A DNA stretch of 56,358 nt from Planctomycetota bacterium (lineage in GTDB: Bacteria; Planctomycetota; Planctomycetia; Gemmatales; Gemmataceae): positions 1 to 56,358 of the forward strand of contig JAKBCS010000013.1 of NCBI GenBank assembly GCA_021807595.1. Reading direction: 5' to 3'. Shown here piece after piece: positions 8,114-17,228 of the stretch; within the stretch, counting starts at the first letter, position 1, and each line of letters begins with the position of its first letter. Made by a program: the position numbers and the translations under genes. The notes beneath the pieces are model-generated. The model had not been told where the DNA came from. It saw nothing but the letters and a program-made list of their open reading frames with translations, and did no database searches.

Positions 8114-8145
8114 ACGAAGGGAGAGTCGAAAGACTCTCCCTTCGT
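8114..8145. terminator. Perfect 14-bp hairpin with GAAA tetraloop
   Basis: ACGAAGGGAGAGTC, loop GAAA, GACTCTCCCTTCGT. It lies between the convergent ends of fliN (8097) and the TIGR03000 gene (8178) and can act for both strands. There is no run of T after the stem, so termination by this element alone is plausible but not certain. Confidence 0.65.
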
Positions 8146-8177
8146 TGCGGAAGGTTTCCGCGGCGAGTCGTGGACAA

Positions 8178-8801
8178 TTAACGGCTGGCGACGAGGCTGG
8201 CTTCATCGTCGAAACGCACGCGCGTCTCATCGCCGGCCTTGACGGCCACTTCCTTGCTGATCTTGACGAGCTTGCCATCGCGCACATATTCGGCTTCGAT
8301 CGTGTAGTTGTACACGCGATCGAGGCTGAGGGCGGGCGTGACGAAGACGCGCTGCGTCGAGGTCGAGCTGGTGATCTGGCCGTCCACGGTCAGGCGCGCT
8401 TCGGCCGGGACGCTGACGATCAAAGTCGCCGGAGCGACGTTGTCGAGGCCGATCTTGCCCTTGACCGGAGGAGCGACGACCGGAGCCGGAACCACGGTTC
8501 CGGTGCAGCTCACGATGGTGGCGGAACCCGTGCAGCCACAGCAATTGTTGTGACCGCGATGTTTGCGATGTCCACCGAAGCAGCTGCTACCGTGGCAGCT
8601 CGCACCCGTGCAAGCATAATTACCGCCGGAGCATCCGTGACTACGATGCTTGCGATGGCTGCCGCTGCAGCTCGTGCCGTGGCACCCGCCGGAGCAGCTA
8701 ACGTGATGACTGCTGCTACCGCCGCAGCATCCGCGGTTGAACAGACCGGCCGGCACATCGCCGCCCGTCGACAGAGCCGCCAACAAAACAACACTGTACA
8801 T
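8178..8801 (-). CDS. Cys/His-rich TIGR03000-domain protein, exported
   Basis: This 207-residue protein is of a type known mainly from planctomycetes. The N-terminus is a hydrophobic export-like segment (MYSVVLLAALSTGG). Residues about 20-95 form a low-complexity Gly/Ser/Cys/His region built of repeats such as CHGTSCSGSHRKHRSHGC and ASCHGSSCFGGHRKHRGH, with many potential metal ligands. The C-terminal 95 residues are a TIGR03000 domain (ATLIVSVPAEARLTVDGQ, STSTQRVFVTPALS, YNYTIEAEYVRDGKLVKISK, AGDETRVRF), a small beta-rich domain of unknown role. GGGAGA precedes the ATG by about 8 bases. It has its own promoter candidate at 8979-9007. Function is unknown; metal binding is inference from composition. 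Confidence 0.88.
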   Translation of the reverse strand: MYSVVLLAALSTGGDVPAGLFNRGCCGGSSSHHVSCSGGCHGTSCSGSHRKHRSHGCSGGNYACTGASCHGSSCFGGHRKHRGHNNCCGCTGSATIVSCTGTVVPAPVVAPPVKGKIGLDNVAPATLIVSVPAEARLTVDGQITSSTSTQRVFVTPALSLDRVYNYTIEAEYVRDGKLVKISKEVAVKAGDETRVRFDDEASLVASR

Positions 8802-8978
8802 CGTTCAATGTCTCCCAGTACTGAAAGGGGAACCTAGGTAAACGAAAGCCCTCCAAGGGCTTGAAACCCGCGAACCCAAGAAAAACCAAAACGCATCTCC
8901 TCCGGGCGTCTGCTCGTTCGCTCGTAAGCGATCTCTCCCAACGCCGGTAATTAGGAGAAAATGCGTAAGACTGTTAAT

Positions 8979-9007
8979 ATAGTAATTCTGGTGTGGTTAG
9001 GCGTCAA
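8979..9007 (-). promoter_or_regulatory. Near-consensus sigma-70 type promoter for the TIGR03000 gene
   Basis: Read on the minus strand: TTGACG, exactly 17 bases, TACTAT. Transcription would start near 8972 and leave a leader of about 170 bases before the ATG at 8801. That leader contains an AAGCCC-TTGGA-GGGCTT hairpin near 8850-8866 and a GGAGGAG-ATG that would open a 20-codon ORF. No gene was found elsewhere in 8802-9291. Confidence 0.5.
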
Positions 9008-9291
9008 TGTCGAGAAATGCCGAGTGGGAAAGACCGAGCGATTCCGCGCTCGATTGCGCCGGCTGTATGGCATTTGTAGGGTGCGACGGCTTTGCACCTC
9101 TGGAGAGAGAGGCGATTGCCCTTCTTGCGCCTTTTGCCTTGTCTTCCTAAAACCCGAAGTCGAAAGAATAGGGTTCAGCTTCGCGCGGCGGGATGCTACC
9201 ATAACAGAGACCGAGCGCTTCCCGCAGGGATCACGGACAATGGCTCTGCGGAGCGTTTACCGCGTTCGGTACTTGGCAGCGGGGCGTCGGC

Positions 9292-9666
9292 ATGGAAAGT
9301 CTACGCGAATTGCTGGAAGCCGTTCGAGATCGCGCGGCCGTTCGCAAACGGTTTCGCGGCTTACTGCACATCTTGGTGGGAAAGCGGATTGCGCGCTCCG
9401 ATGGCACGATCGTATCGTCCGGCATGAGTTGGCGCGATTTGGCGGCGTTGCTCAAAAAGATGCGTTGGGACCGCGAGGCGGTGAGCCAATGGGGTCTCGA
9501 TCCCGCCGAACTTCCACCCCGCGACCGCGAGCGCTTTTGGTACGCGGCCATCGCCCGCGCCGCCCTCGATTCGCCACAAGCGGTCGCCGAGGCCGAGCAG
9601 ATGATACCGATTCTCGAACAACTCGGCTACTCCGTCGGACCCGCTCCTCGCCCGTCCGATTCCTAA
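9292..9666 (+). CDS. Hypothetical protein, 124 aa, paired with the next gene
   Basis: The family was not recognised. The predicted protein is soluble, charged and largely helical: the N-terminal part is MESLRELLEAVRDRAAVRKR and the middle contains SSGMSWRDLAALLKKMRWDR. There is no signal peptide, membrane helix or catalytic motif. It lies 18 bp upstream of the 669-residue gene and in the same direction, so the two are probably co-expressed, and the small protein may be a partner of the large one. Codon use and GC resemble the surrounding chromosome. Confidence 0.7.
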   Translation: MESLRELLEAVRDRAAVRKRFRGLLHILVGKRIARSDGTIVSSGMSWRDLAALLKKMRWDREAVSQWGLDPAELPPRDRERFWYAAIARAALDSPQAVAEAEQMIPILEQLGYSVGPAPRPSDS

Positions 9667-9684
9667 GCCTTGGAGCGAATGACC

Positions 9685-11694
9685 ATGCCGCGATTTCGTC
9701 CGTTACGGTCGAGCGCTTCCGCGCCGCTCACGGTCGATCGATTGCGAGAGGTTTTGGCCGAAACGATTCGACCGGCTCATTTTTTCCTGGCACCCACGCT
9801 CGATCCGCACTGGGAACACGTCGCCGCCGAGGAATTGAATTGGGAAATCTTTCGCGGTCAATTGCTCGATCCGGCCCACACGCGCCTACGCCGCACGTTT
9901 GAGTCGTGGAAAGTATACGCGCAAACGCCGGAGGGGGAACGATCCGGCGAACCGCTGTTAGCCTTGTATCTCGACACCGGGGCGAACGAACTGCACGTCG
10001 TTCGAGCCCTCGATAGCTATGCCTGGGAAGGCTACGACTCCGGCGGCAATGTCTATCGGAGCCGGGAAACGCGCAAGTGGCTGCGCGAGCGTGTCGGCAC
10101 GATTCGCCTCGACGCCTTCGGACAGACGGCGGAGTTAATCGACGAGCTTTCGTGTCAGCTATTTCTGGCCGTGGTCGGCACCAGCCGGCTGCCTTTGTCC
10201 TCCATCGAAACGCCGTTGCCTGCCTTCTCGTTCGGCCAGTTGTTTTACTGCTATCGTCCGGATGCTCCGCCGGAAGCCCGTCCCGCGCGCGGCTGGCGCG
10301 CCTTCGTGGCGGACATGCTCATTCCCGGACTCCATCCGCGCGAAGAGGCTCATTGGTTCGAGACCTTCCTTCACGTCGTGCCGGTGGAAGAGATGCGCGA
10401 GGCGACCGCGACGTTCGTTCGCCGTTGGACCGAACTCGGTCGAACGCGCGGCGAATTGCCCGCTCTATTGCGTTCGCTGTTCAACGAGGTCTCGCTCTCG
10501 CCGTATACCGATCTCGTCCCCAAGACGCTAGCATTTGTTCGCGCCGCCGTAGAAGAATCACTATTAACCATCGAAAATAGCGTCGATTTCTTGGGCTTCT
10601 TACTGAGGCATATCGGCAGGCATCTGACCGCCTACGATCTCGTGATCTTCCATCATCGCGGCGCGAACTATCCCGATGTCCTCCTGCTCGATGCCGTCCT
10701 CGCCGAGTATCGAAATCTGTTGCGGCACCGGCCCGACGTTTACCTCGACGGCGAGGGCGACGACCCAGGGGTTCGGCGGACGAAACGGGTTCGTCGCCGC
10801 GCACTGCGCCAGGGCTGGCTGCTGCGCCGGCGCTACGAAGGACATGCCGTTCCGGACCTGCCGACTTCGCCGGGGGAAAATCGCCGCGTCTTGCCGTCGA
10901 GCCATCCGCGCGTGCCGACAGAACAGATCGAACAGCCGGCGCGACGCTCCCATTTCTTGTACGAAGGCGATCGCCTGGTCCTGCTCGACGGCTGGGAACG
11001 CGAGGCGGTCCAACAAAGTTTCTTCGATTTGGATTGCGACGAGGAATGGCGCGAAATGGGGCTGGGCCTATTCCTCGACCGCCCGCTCGGCGTCGGTAAG
11101 AGCGTCGGCGAGCCGGATGCGACGCTGCTGCTGTCCGCCGAGGCGTTCAGCGCTACGACGGCGAGGCAACGCCTTCACGCGCTCGCAACCGAAATCGAGG
11201 TGTCCGCGCAGAACGAATTGTATCTGCGCCTTCTCGCTCGACCTCCCATTCCCGGAGTCCCTCTCGAATCCATCGGCGAGGCGCTGCGACCGGGGATCGT
11301 GTCGCTGCTCGACGCTCGACTCGCCGCCGCCGATTTCGTCTTTCTACGCAGCACTCCCAGCAGTATCCGAGCGCTGTTCGAGCAATTCGATTTCACGCCT
11401 CTCGCCGCGCGGTTCCGCCTCGACGACGTGCTGAGAAGCGAAAGCCTTCTTCTCGCCCGCTCACCGACGAGCGACGGTCTGCGCCTCTACGACCGACTCC
11501 TTCGCGTTCGCATGGAGCTTGAGGTCGCGGTGGAAAACGGTTTCGCCTCTCGGGGCGGGCAAGAGTTTCCCGTCCTCGGTCTGCGCGTGCTTTCCGTGGC
11601 GGAGACTGCGGCGGATGGGGAGACATTACCGATGCAGAATCTGCGCGAGAAGCCTCTGCCGTTGGCTCCGCGATGGACGCGGGTAATTCGCTAG
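9685..11694 (+). CDS. Hypothetical protein, 669 aa
   Basis: No known family was recognised. The start at 9685 is chosen because GGAG lies 9 bases upstream; TTG at 9670 and ATG at 9679 are alternatives. The protein is soluble and rich in Arg, Glu and Leu. Visible blocks: HFFLAPTLDPHWEHVAAEEL near 30, LLALYLDTGANELHVVRALD near 95, a basic stretch TKRVRRRALRQGWLLRRRYE near 370 followed by a Pro-rich linker, and LYEGDRLVLLDGWEREA near 430. No signal peptide or membrane segment is seen. It is probably in one operon with the 124-residue gene. There is no basis for a functional call. Confidence 0.75.
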   Translation: MPRFRPLRSSASAPLTVDRLREVLAETIRPAHFFLAPTLDPHWEHVAAEELNWEIFRGQLLDPAHTRLRRTFESWKVYAQTPEGERSGEPLLALYLDTGANELHVVRALDSYAWEGYDSGGNVYRSRETRKWLRERVGTIRLDAFGQTAELIDELSCQLFLAVVGTSRLPLSSIETPLPAFSFGQLFYCYRPDAPPEARPARGWRAFVADMLIPGLHPREEAHWFETFLHVVPVEEMREATATFVRRWTELGRTRGELPALLRSLFNEVSLSPYTDLVPKTLAFVRAAVEESLLTIENSVDFLGFLLRHIGRHLTAYDLVIFHHRGANYPDVLLLDAVLAEYRNLLRHRPDVYLDGEGDDPGVRRTKRVRRRALRQGWLLRRRYEGHAVPDLPTSPGENRRVLPSSHPRVPTEQIEQPARRSHFLYEGDRLVLLDGWEREAVQQSFFDLDCDEEWREMGLGLFLDRPLGVGKSVGEPDATLLLSAEAFSATTARQRLHALATEIEVSAQNELYLRLLARPPIPGVPLESIGEALRPGIVSLLDARLAAADFVFLRSTPSSIRALFEQFDFTPLAARFRLDDVLRSESLLLARSPTSDGLRLYDRLLRVRMELEVAVENGFASRGGQEFPVLGLRVLSVAETAADGETLPMQNLREKPLPLAPRWTRVIR

Positions 11695-11746
11695 TTAAAA
11701 TAGAGGAGAGCAACTTGAGACAAAAACGATTTTTGAGATTTTCAAT

Positions 11747-12763
11747 ATGACCAAAGTAGCTATTCTCGGAGGCTCCGGATATACGGCGCTGGAATCGATC
11801 AAAATCCTCTTGCGCCACCCAGGAGTCGAAATCGTCGCCGTTACTTCGCGCCAGAGGGATACGCCGCGCCTCGTCGAACTGCATCCGAGTTTGACCGGAC
11901 GAATCGACCTTCGTTGCGAGCCGTTTGATCCCGATCGTTTGGCGGCGCGCGGCGTGCAATTCGTGTTCAGCTGTCTGCCGCACGGTGCCAGCATGAGTGC
12001 CGTGCCATCGCTCCTTCAGCGTGGAATGCGCGTGGTCGATCTCAGCGCCGATTATCGTTTGCGCGATCCCAATGTCTATGCGCAGTGGTACGGCGAGAGC
12101 CATGAAGATTTGGCGCATTTGGCCCAGGCGGTGTACGGTCTGCCGGAGTTGTATGGCGACGACATCGCCACGGCTCAACTCGTTGCCAATCCCGGCTGCT
12201 ATCCGCAGACCGGCATCCTCGGATTGGCTCCGCTGATTGCCGAGCGAGCCATCGAACCGCGGCGCATCGTTATCGACAGCAAAAGCGGTGTCTCCGGCGC
12301 GGGACGGACGCCCAAGCTGACCACGCACTTTCCCGAATGTAACGAGAGCGTCAGCGCCTATCAAGTCGGCAAACATCGCCATACGCCGGAGATCGAACAA
12401 GCCTTGTCGGAGGTGGCGGGTGAAGCCGTCGAGGTGCTGTTCGCGCCACACCTCATCCCGATGGACCGCGGTATCTTTTCGACGATCTACGCCGTGCCGC
12501 GCCGTCCATTGGCCGAGCGAGAACTGCTGGAGATGTACCGCGCGTACTATGCCCGCGCGCCGTTCGTTCGCGTGGTCGAACATCTACCGGCCACCAAGGA
12601 CTGCTCCGGCACGAATTTCTTCGATGTTACCGTGCGCGTGGTGCGCGAGACGATTGTGGTGCTGGCGTGCGAGGACAACCTGATTCGCGGAGCGAGCGGC
12701 GTGGCGGTGCAGAACTTCAATCGCATGGTTGGCCACGACGAACGGACGGCGTTGTTGCCGTGA
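11747..12763 (+). CDS. argC: N-acetyl-gamma-glutamyl-phosphate reductase ArgC
   Basis: ArgC reduces N-acetyl-glutamyl-phosphate with NADPH to the semialdehyde, the third step of arginine synthesis, in the cytoplasm. The 338-residue length fits the family. The N-terminal nucleotide-binding loop is ILGGSGYTALES; the usual GYTG glycine is alanine here. The catalytic cysteine is Cys151 in NPGCYPQTG. The other conserved blocks are present: VIDSKSGVSGAGR, CNESVSAYQVGKHRHTPEI, APHLIPMDRGIFSTIY and the C-terminal NLIRGASGVAVQNFNRM. There is no other arg gene in the window and no clear Shine-Dalgarno. A tRNA gene follows 14 bp later on the other strand. Confidence 0.97.
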   Translation: MTKVAILGGSGYTALESIKILLRHPGVEIVAVTSRQRDTPRLVELHPSLTGRIDLRCEPFDPDRLAARGVQFVFSCLPHGASMSAVPSLLQRGMRVVDLSADYRLRDPNVYAQWYGESHEDLAHLAQAVYGLPELYGDDIATAQLVANPGCYPQTGILGLAPLIAERAIEPRRIVIDSKSGVSGAGRTPKLTTHFPECNESVSAYQVGKHRHTPEIEQALSEVAGEAVEVLFAPHLIPMDRGIFSTIYAVPRRPLAERELLEMYRAYYARAPFVRVVEHLPATKDCSGTNFFDVTVRVVRETIVVLACEDNLIRGASGVAVQNFNRMVGHDERTALLP

Positions 12764-12777
12764 TGGTTTTGTTGGAG

Positions 12778-12850
12778 TGGAGCCGACGGGGATCGAACCC
12801 GTAACCTCAGCATTGCGAACGCTGCGCTCTCCCAGTTGAGCTACGGCCCC
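12778..12850 (-). tRNA. tRNA-Ala (anticodon CGC)
   Basis: Read on the minus strand, the 73-base gene folds as a complete cloverleaf. The acceptor stem is GGGGCCG with CGGCTCC (one G-T pair), the D stem GCTC/GAGC, the anticodon stem CAGCG/TGCTG with loop TTCGCAA (anticodon CGC, codon GCG), and the T arm ACGGG-TTCGATC-CCCGT. CCA is not encoded after the discriminator A. Confidence 0.95.
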
Positions 12851-12927
12851 AGCACATTGGGGTGAAGAGGGATTATAGGGATTTCCTGGACCCCTCATCA
12901 AGGGCGGATTTCCAGGATTGCCATCAC

Positions 12928-13005
12928 CCGGCTGCTTACGCTGCCGGTTCGCCAACACTGGAGTCCGGCAGCTTACGCTGCCGGTTCGCCAACACTGGAG
13001 TCCGG
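12928..13005. repeat. Tandem 37-bp repeat carrying a CCGGCAGC-TTAC-GCTGCCGG hairpin
   Basis: A unit beginning GCTTACGCTGCCGGTTCGCC occurs at 12934 and again at 12971 (period 37). The second copy forms a perfect 8-bp stem with TTAC loop together with the bases just before it; the first has one mismatch. The array ends 5 bp before the stop codon of the next gene, so it lies at the 3' end of that transcript. The motif resembles dispersed hairpins recalled from planctomycete genomes. Confidence 0.8.
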
Positions 13006-13010
13006 TTCGC

Positions 13011-14132
13011 CTATTTCTCGGCGGCTGCCAAGCGTTGGTAGAGCGTGCCGTCGAACGGAGAGGAGAGGAGACGTTTGCGACACGCCTCCGCGCGATCGGC
13101 GTTGTTGTGCGGCGCTTGGGCGAACAACTTCGACAGATAGTACAGAGCCTTGGCGTGTTCCTCTCGGTCCCGATTGTACAACATATCGACCTTGCAATAC
13201 TCCCAGAACGCACTTTCGTTCTCGTTCTTGATGCGCCGGTAATCGCCGAGTACGTTGTGGGCGAGGGCGAGCAAATGATCGTCTTTACCCGCGCGCACAA
13301 TCTCTGTCAGCAGTTTGTCGATGCCGTCGAGATTACTCTTCTGGGCAATGCGCGACTGCATCAGATAGACGTTGACGAAAGCGCGCTGGGGATCGTCGCG
13401 AGGCAACGCGGATTCGACTTGAGACAGCTTGCGTTCGGCATCGGCGAACTTGTCGGCGCGCATCAGGAAACGGGCGGATTGCAGTTGGTTTTGGAGTTTG
13501 AGTTCCGGGGCGAGTCCGGCAAGGCTGCCGAGCGCCGCGTAGGTTTGACTGGCGGCTTCGTTGTCGCCCTTGTCCACTTGCAACGACGCCAACAGTTGCA
13601 AGGCAGGTACAATCTCCCAGCCGTCGCCGAAGCCGTTCTTGTATTCGACGAGCGCGGCAATGGCGGCTTCGCGCTGGCCGACATCGAGGCGCGCTTGCAA
13701 CGCCTTGATCTGCGCGATGCGATATTGAAGGTAGCGATGGATGGGGACGAGTCCGCTCAGCTTGGTGCCCCCTTGTTCCATGCGATCGAGTGCTTCGAAG
13801 GCACCGAGAGCCTGGCGCAGTAGGTCCGCCCTCTTGTCGGGACGAGTCTCCTCCAACGCTCGGATAAGCTGATTGTCCGGAGCGCGAAACTGTATTTTGC
13901 TGACGACCTCGTTGCCGTACTCCACCTGGACGATGCTGGAGGTTGAGATGTCCTTGACGGCTCCGCCTTTGGTCTTCAGTTTAATCCCATTGGGCGATTC
14001 GTTCTCAATGGTTCCCGTCACGCTCTGCTGTTTCTTCTGCCCTTCTTCTCGGAGATAGACGGTGTCTTCCGCCCACAACACACCGCCTCCTACAAAAGCG
14101 GCCAATCCGAGAGTCAAGATAAAACGCATCAT
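13011..14132 (-). CDS. Secreted TPR-like protein, 373 aa
   Basis: A signal peptide (MMRFILTLGLAAFVGGGVLWAE) is followed by a short beta-rich domain (about 25-80: TVYLREEGQKKQQSVTGTIE, GIKLKTKGGAVKDISTSSIV) and then a helical repeat region (about 90-370) with TPR-like Ala/Leu spacing (LLRQALGAFEALDRM, LYYLSKLFAQAPHNNADRAE). It probably sits in the periplasm. It is the last gene of a three-gene leftward unit, 48 bp after the 1015-residue TPR protein. The partner genes suggest a shared envelope complex, but the role is unknown. Confidence 0.8.
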   Translation of the reverse strand: MMRFILTLGLAAFVGGGVLWAEDTVYLREEGQKKQQSVTGTIENESPNGIKLKTKGGAVKDISTSSIVQVEYGNEVVSKIQFRAPDNQLIRALEETRPDKRADLLRQALGAFEALDRMEQGGTKLSGLVPIHRYLQYRIAQIKALQARLDVGQREAAIAALVEYKNGFGDGWEIVPALQLLASLQVDKGDNEAASQTYAALGSLAGLAPELKLQNQLQSARFLMRADKFADAERKLSQVESALPRDDPQRAFVNVYLMQSRIAQKSNLDGIDKLLTEIVRAGKDDHLLALAHNVLGDYRRIKNENESAFWEYCKVDMLYNRDREEHAKALYYLSKLFAQAPHNNADRAEACRKRLLSSPFDGTLYQRLAAAEK

Positions 14133-14180
14133 GGAGATCGCTCCCTATTTGGTGAAGGCTTGGCGCGAACGGCGCGGCGA

Positions 14181-17100
14181 TTATTTCTTACCTTTGAGGT
14201 CGTTGTACTGTTGGCGCAGGTCGGCTTCATTCTCCAGCAGTTCCTCGAATCGTTTTCTCGATTGGTCGCCTCCGAAGCCGCCTTGCGCCTTTTCCAGATC
14301 GACGATGCGCTGCGCGGCGTCGCGGATGGCTTTGGCTTTCTTGGTGGAATCGGTCATGTCCTGACCGTACTTCAACATGTTATAAACCAGATGGTAATAG
14401 AAGTCGAAATAGTGATCTTTATATTTGTTGTCGTCGAGTCGGCGGACCAGTTGTTTGACGTACTTGTCGCTCAGTACGGCGGCGGGGGCGTACTTATGCT
14501 CTTCTTCCAATTGTAAGACGAGGGATTTCTGCGCGTCGATGTTTTTCGCGCCCCAGCCTCCCTTGCCGTCTTTTCCCTTGACGATCTCGTCGAGCAGCGC
14601 GCGGGCCTCGTCAATTTTTTTGACTCGGCGGTACTCCTGCGCGAGGAGCAACTGAATGGCGTGTTGCAGCGGCAAATCGGCACCTTGGGCCTCGGCGGCA
14701 AAAGTCTGGAGCAGATCGACGGCCTTTTGGTGTTCGTCCATGCCGGCGTAGCAGCGGGCCAACATATAGGCGAGTCGCGCGGTCGGCTTCTTCTGTCCGC
14801 CCGCCACGTCGTTGAGAATCGAGGAGAAGCCCGCCTTCGCTTTTTGCAGACTCTCCGCGTCGCCTTTTTTCCGCAGTTCGTCGATTTGTTGGGTAATCAG
14901 CCCGACCAACTGCGCTAACACGGTCGAGGTGCCGTCGCCGACTTTCTCCGCGGTTTTATCGGTTTGCAGCAGTTGCAGCGCTTTGACGGCGACGCGCGCC
15001 CGCTCCAGGTTGTTGATCTGCACGTTGGCGCGTAGATCGAGTCCAATCAGCCCCGGCCCCATGTCGCTTTCCTTTAACTGCGGCAGCGCGTCGGCGTTGA
15101 ACCGATCGACCAAGGGATCGAGTCGTTTGGTCACTTCTTGATACTTGCCGGCCTTGAAGGCATCGTTGGCCTGCAACACGGCGGAGTAGAGCAACAATTG
15201 GACGCGCCCGTCTTCAAACTTTTTCCGCTTTTCTTTCTCCCGGTCGGCATCGGAATCCAGTTGCCAGGTCTCCACTTGTGGCTTGAGGCTGGCAACGAGA
15301 TCGTCTACCTCCTTGAGTTTTTTTTGCTTGTACCATTCGAGGGCGAGCAACAGTTTGCCTTGAAGATAATCGCTCCGCGCCTCGGCGTCGGCGGAGGCAT
15401 CCGGTTCGGGGAGTTTGCTCAAAGCCGCGAGTGCCCGAGCCTGGTAGCCGTTGGGATCGCCCTTTTCCTTGTCTTGGTTCGCCAATTGCATCGCGGCCCG
15501 CGCCAGCAGAAATTGCGTGCTGACGTAAGAAGGGTAGGCCGGCGTGATGGCCGCCAACTCCCGAATCGCTTCGGCAGTTTTGTCGTCGCGGAGGAGGAGG
15601 GAGGCGAGTTCGTGTCGGGCCACGTCCCCGGCGCGGTCTCGGGGCCACAACTGTGTCATGCGGCGCGCGAACTCCAGCATCCGTTCCTTGTCGGCCTTGT
15701 ATTGCGGATCGTTCTTCAACGCCTTGGCATCGACGGCTTTGCTCTCGCGCTCGGCGAGCAAGCGCCCGTGGGCCAAGAGCGTGTAAATGGCGGCCGTGGA
15801 GGCTTGTGGGACGTTCGGCTTGGCTTTGGCGAACGCCTCGCCGACTTCAATGGCTTCGGCATACATTTTCTCTTCCAGCAAATAATAGGTCAACAGCGAT
15901 CGCGCCACGTTCGGCTCGGAAGGCAGCTTGGCGGCGTCGGGTTTCGTGAGACCCAAGCGCAGGGCAGCGATGATGTTGGCGAGATGTTCCTTCTTCGCCG
16001 CCTCGGCCTCCTGCTTGTTGTCGCCGAATTTCCTGGCGTCTTTGCCGATCTCTCGTTGTTCGAATTGCGCGCGGGCGAAGCAATCCTCGAAGGTGTTGAG
16101 CTTAGCGATGGGCAGTTTGAAAGTACCCTGTTTGTCCATGGCCGCCAGCTTGAGCGCCTTGGCCCGATCGGTGAAGTCGTTCTCGGTGCGTTCGATGTTG
16201 CTGAGATACTTGCGGGCGTTGACGACGGCGTTCTTTTTCTCGATGGGCGGCGTTTTTGTTTCTTCCGACACGATCAAGAGGGTTTCGGCCAACAGGTATT
16301 GAACGCCGTAGCCTTCCGGGGTGTTCTTATAGTTGGGGTAATCGACCAACCATTCGGTCGCCTTCTTGATGAGGTACTCGTTGGTAAGCGGCTTTTTATC
16401 CGGGGTTTCCTTGGCTTTGCGGCACGCCAAGAGGACGAAGTAGGCGGCCAAGCGCTTGCCGTCCTGCACCGGTATTCCGGTCGCTCCGGTAACGGTTTGG
16501 TATTTGTCGAGCGCTTTGCGCGGCACGTCGAGCAGTTCGAGACATCGGGCGGACCACGCGCGGGCTTGCCAGGTGATTTTGCTCGACGATTCGCCGGCTG
16601 CGAGAGGGTCGAGGAGTCTGCTCGCATCCTGAACGAGTTTGCTGCTTGCCGCCGTATCGGCGTCGCTGGACGTGTTGAGGTAGGTTTCGGATTGATCGAG
16701 CAGATTGAGGGCGATGGCCAAGTCGGTCGCCGGCGATTTGGGCAGCTGTTTGAGAATCGCCGCAGCTTCCGTCAAGGTAACTCGCGCCTTGGCTCCTTCG
16801 ACGGCCAACAGCTTGGGATCGCTTTCGAGCCGCGCGCGGCTGAGTTGAGCCTTGCCCTGAAGGGTGGTAGCGCGAGCAATGTCAAATTTCGCTTCGGCGG
16901 CGCGCGGATGGCGAGGATTGGCCTTCAGAAATTGTTGAAACTTATCGCGCGCTTGGCCGTAGAGCGCGATGCGTTTACCGCTGTCCGGCTCCTCGTTGGC
17001 CGCCTCCATCTCGATCAGCGCGCCTTCCAGGGCGAACTCATTGCGCATCGCCGGCGGCGCGCTTTTGGTCAGGCGATCGAGATAATCGCGCGCCAGGTCG

Positions 17101-17228
17101 CTGTAGCCGCGCGTGCGCAGTTCGTTGATAAATCGCAAATCCTCGGCATAAGGCGAGGCATCTTGCTGCCCGCGCGCCGGCATGGATGCCAAGACGGTAA
17201 ACACAACAGAGACCAATACTCTTTTCAT
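14181..17228 (-). CDS. Large secreted TPR-repeat protein, 1015 aa
   Basis: A signal peptide (MKRVLVSVVFTVLASMPARG) leads into an almost fully helical protein made of TPR-like repeats. Examples are AKFDIARATTLQGKAQLSRA near 115, YTLLAHGRLLAERESKAVD near 485, YMLARCYAGMDEHQKAVDLL near 810 and LLAQEYRRVKKIDEARALLD near 845. There are no catalytic motifs. The start at 17228 is chosen because GGAG lies 6 bases upstream; a TTG four codons earlier overlaps that site. It lies between the zinc-ribbon membrane protein and the 373-residue TPR protein. Function is unknown; TPR proteins of this size usually act as scaffolds. Confidence 0.85.
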   Translation of the reverse strand: MKRVLVSVVFTVLASMPARGQQDASPYAEDLRFINELRTRGYSDLARDYLDRLTKSAPPAMRNEFALEGALIEMEAANEEPDSGKRIALYGQARDKFQQFLKANPRHPRAAEAKFDIARATTLQGKAQLSRARLESDPKLLAVEGAKARVTLTEAAAILKQLPKSPATDLAIALNLLDQSETYLNTSSDADTAASSKLVQDASRLLDPLAAGESSSKITWQARAWSARCLELLDVPRKALDKYQTVTGATGIPVQDGKRLAAYFVLLACRKAKETPDKKPLTNEYLIKKATEWLVDYPNYKNTPEGYGVQYLLAETLLIVSEETKTPPIEKKNAVVNARKYLSNIERTENDFTDRAKALKLAAMDKQGTFKLPIAKLNTFEDCFARAQFEQREIGKDARKFGDNKQEAEAAKKEHLANIIAALRLGLTKPDAAKLPSEPNVARSLLTYYLLEEKMYAEAIEVGEAFAKAKPNVPQASTAAIYTLLAHGRLLAERESKAVDAKALKNDPQYKADKERMLEFARRMTQLWPRDRAGDVARHELASLLLRDDKTAEAIRELAAITPAYPSYVSTQFLLARAAMQLANQDKEKGDPNGYQARALAALSKLPEPDASADAEARSDYLQGKLLLALEWYKQKKLKEVDDLVASLKPQVETWQLDSDADREKEKRKKFEDGRVQLLLYSAVLQANDAFKAGKYQEVTKRLDPLVDRFNADALPQLKESDMGPGLIGLDLRANVQINNLERARVAVKALQLLQTDKTAEKVGDGTSTVLAQLVGLITQQIDELRKKGDAESLQKAKAGFSSILNDVAGGQKKPTARLAYMLARCYAGMDEHQKAVDLLQTFAAEAQGADLPLQHAIQLLLAQEYRRVKKIDEARALLDEIVKGKDGKGGWGAKNIDAQKSLVLQLEEEHKYAPAAVLSDKYVKQLVRRLDDNKYKDHYFDFYYHLVYNMLKYGQDMTDSTKKAKAIRDAAQRIVDLEKAQGGFGGDQSRKRFEELLENEADLRQQYNDLKGKK

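Noticed and set aside
8961-9902. 313-codon plus-strand frame
   Set aside because: Arg/Ser/Thr-rich shadow translation that overlaps the 124-residue gene in another frame; no start signal or family sign.
12928-13005. CRISPR array or attachment site
   Set aside because: There are only two copies with a 2-bp gap and no integrase gene; better described as a hairpin repeat.
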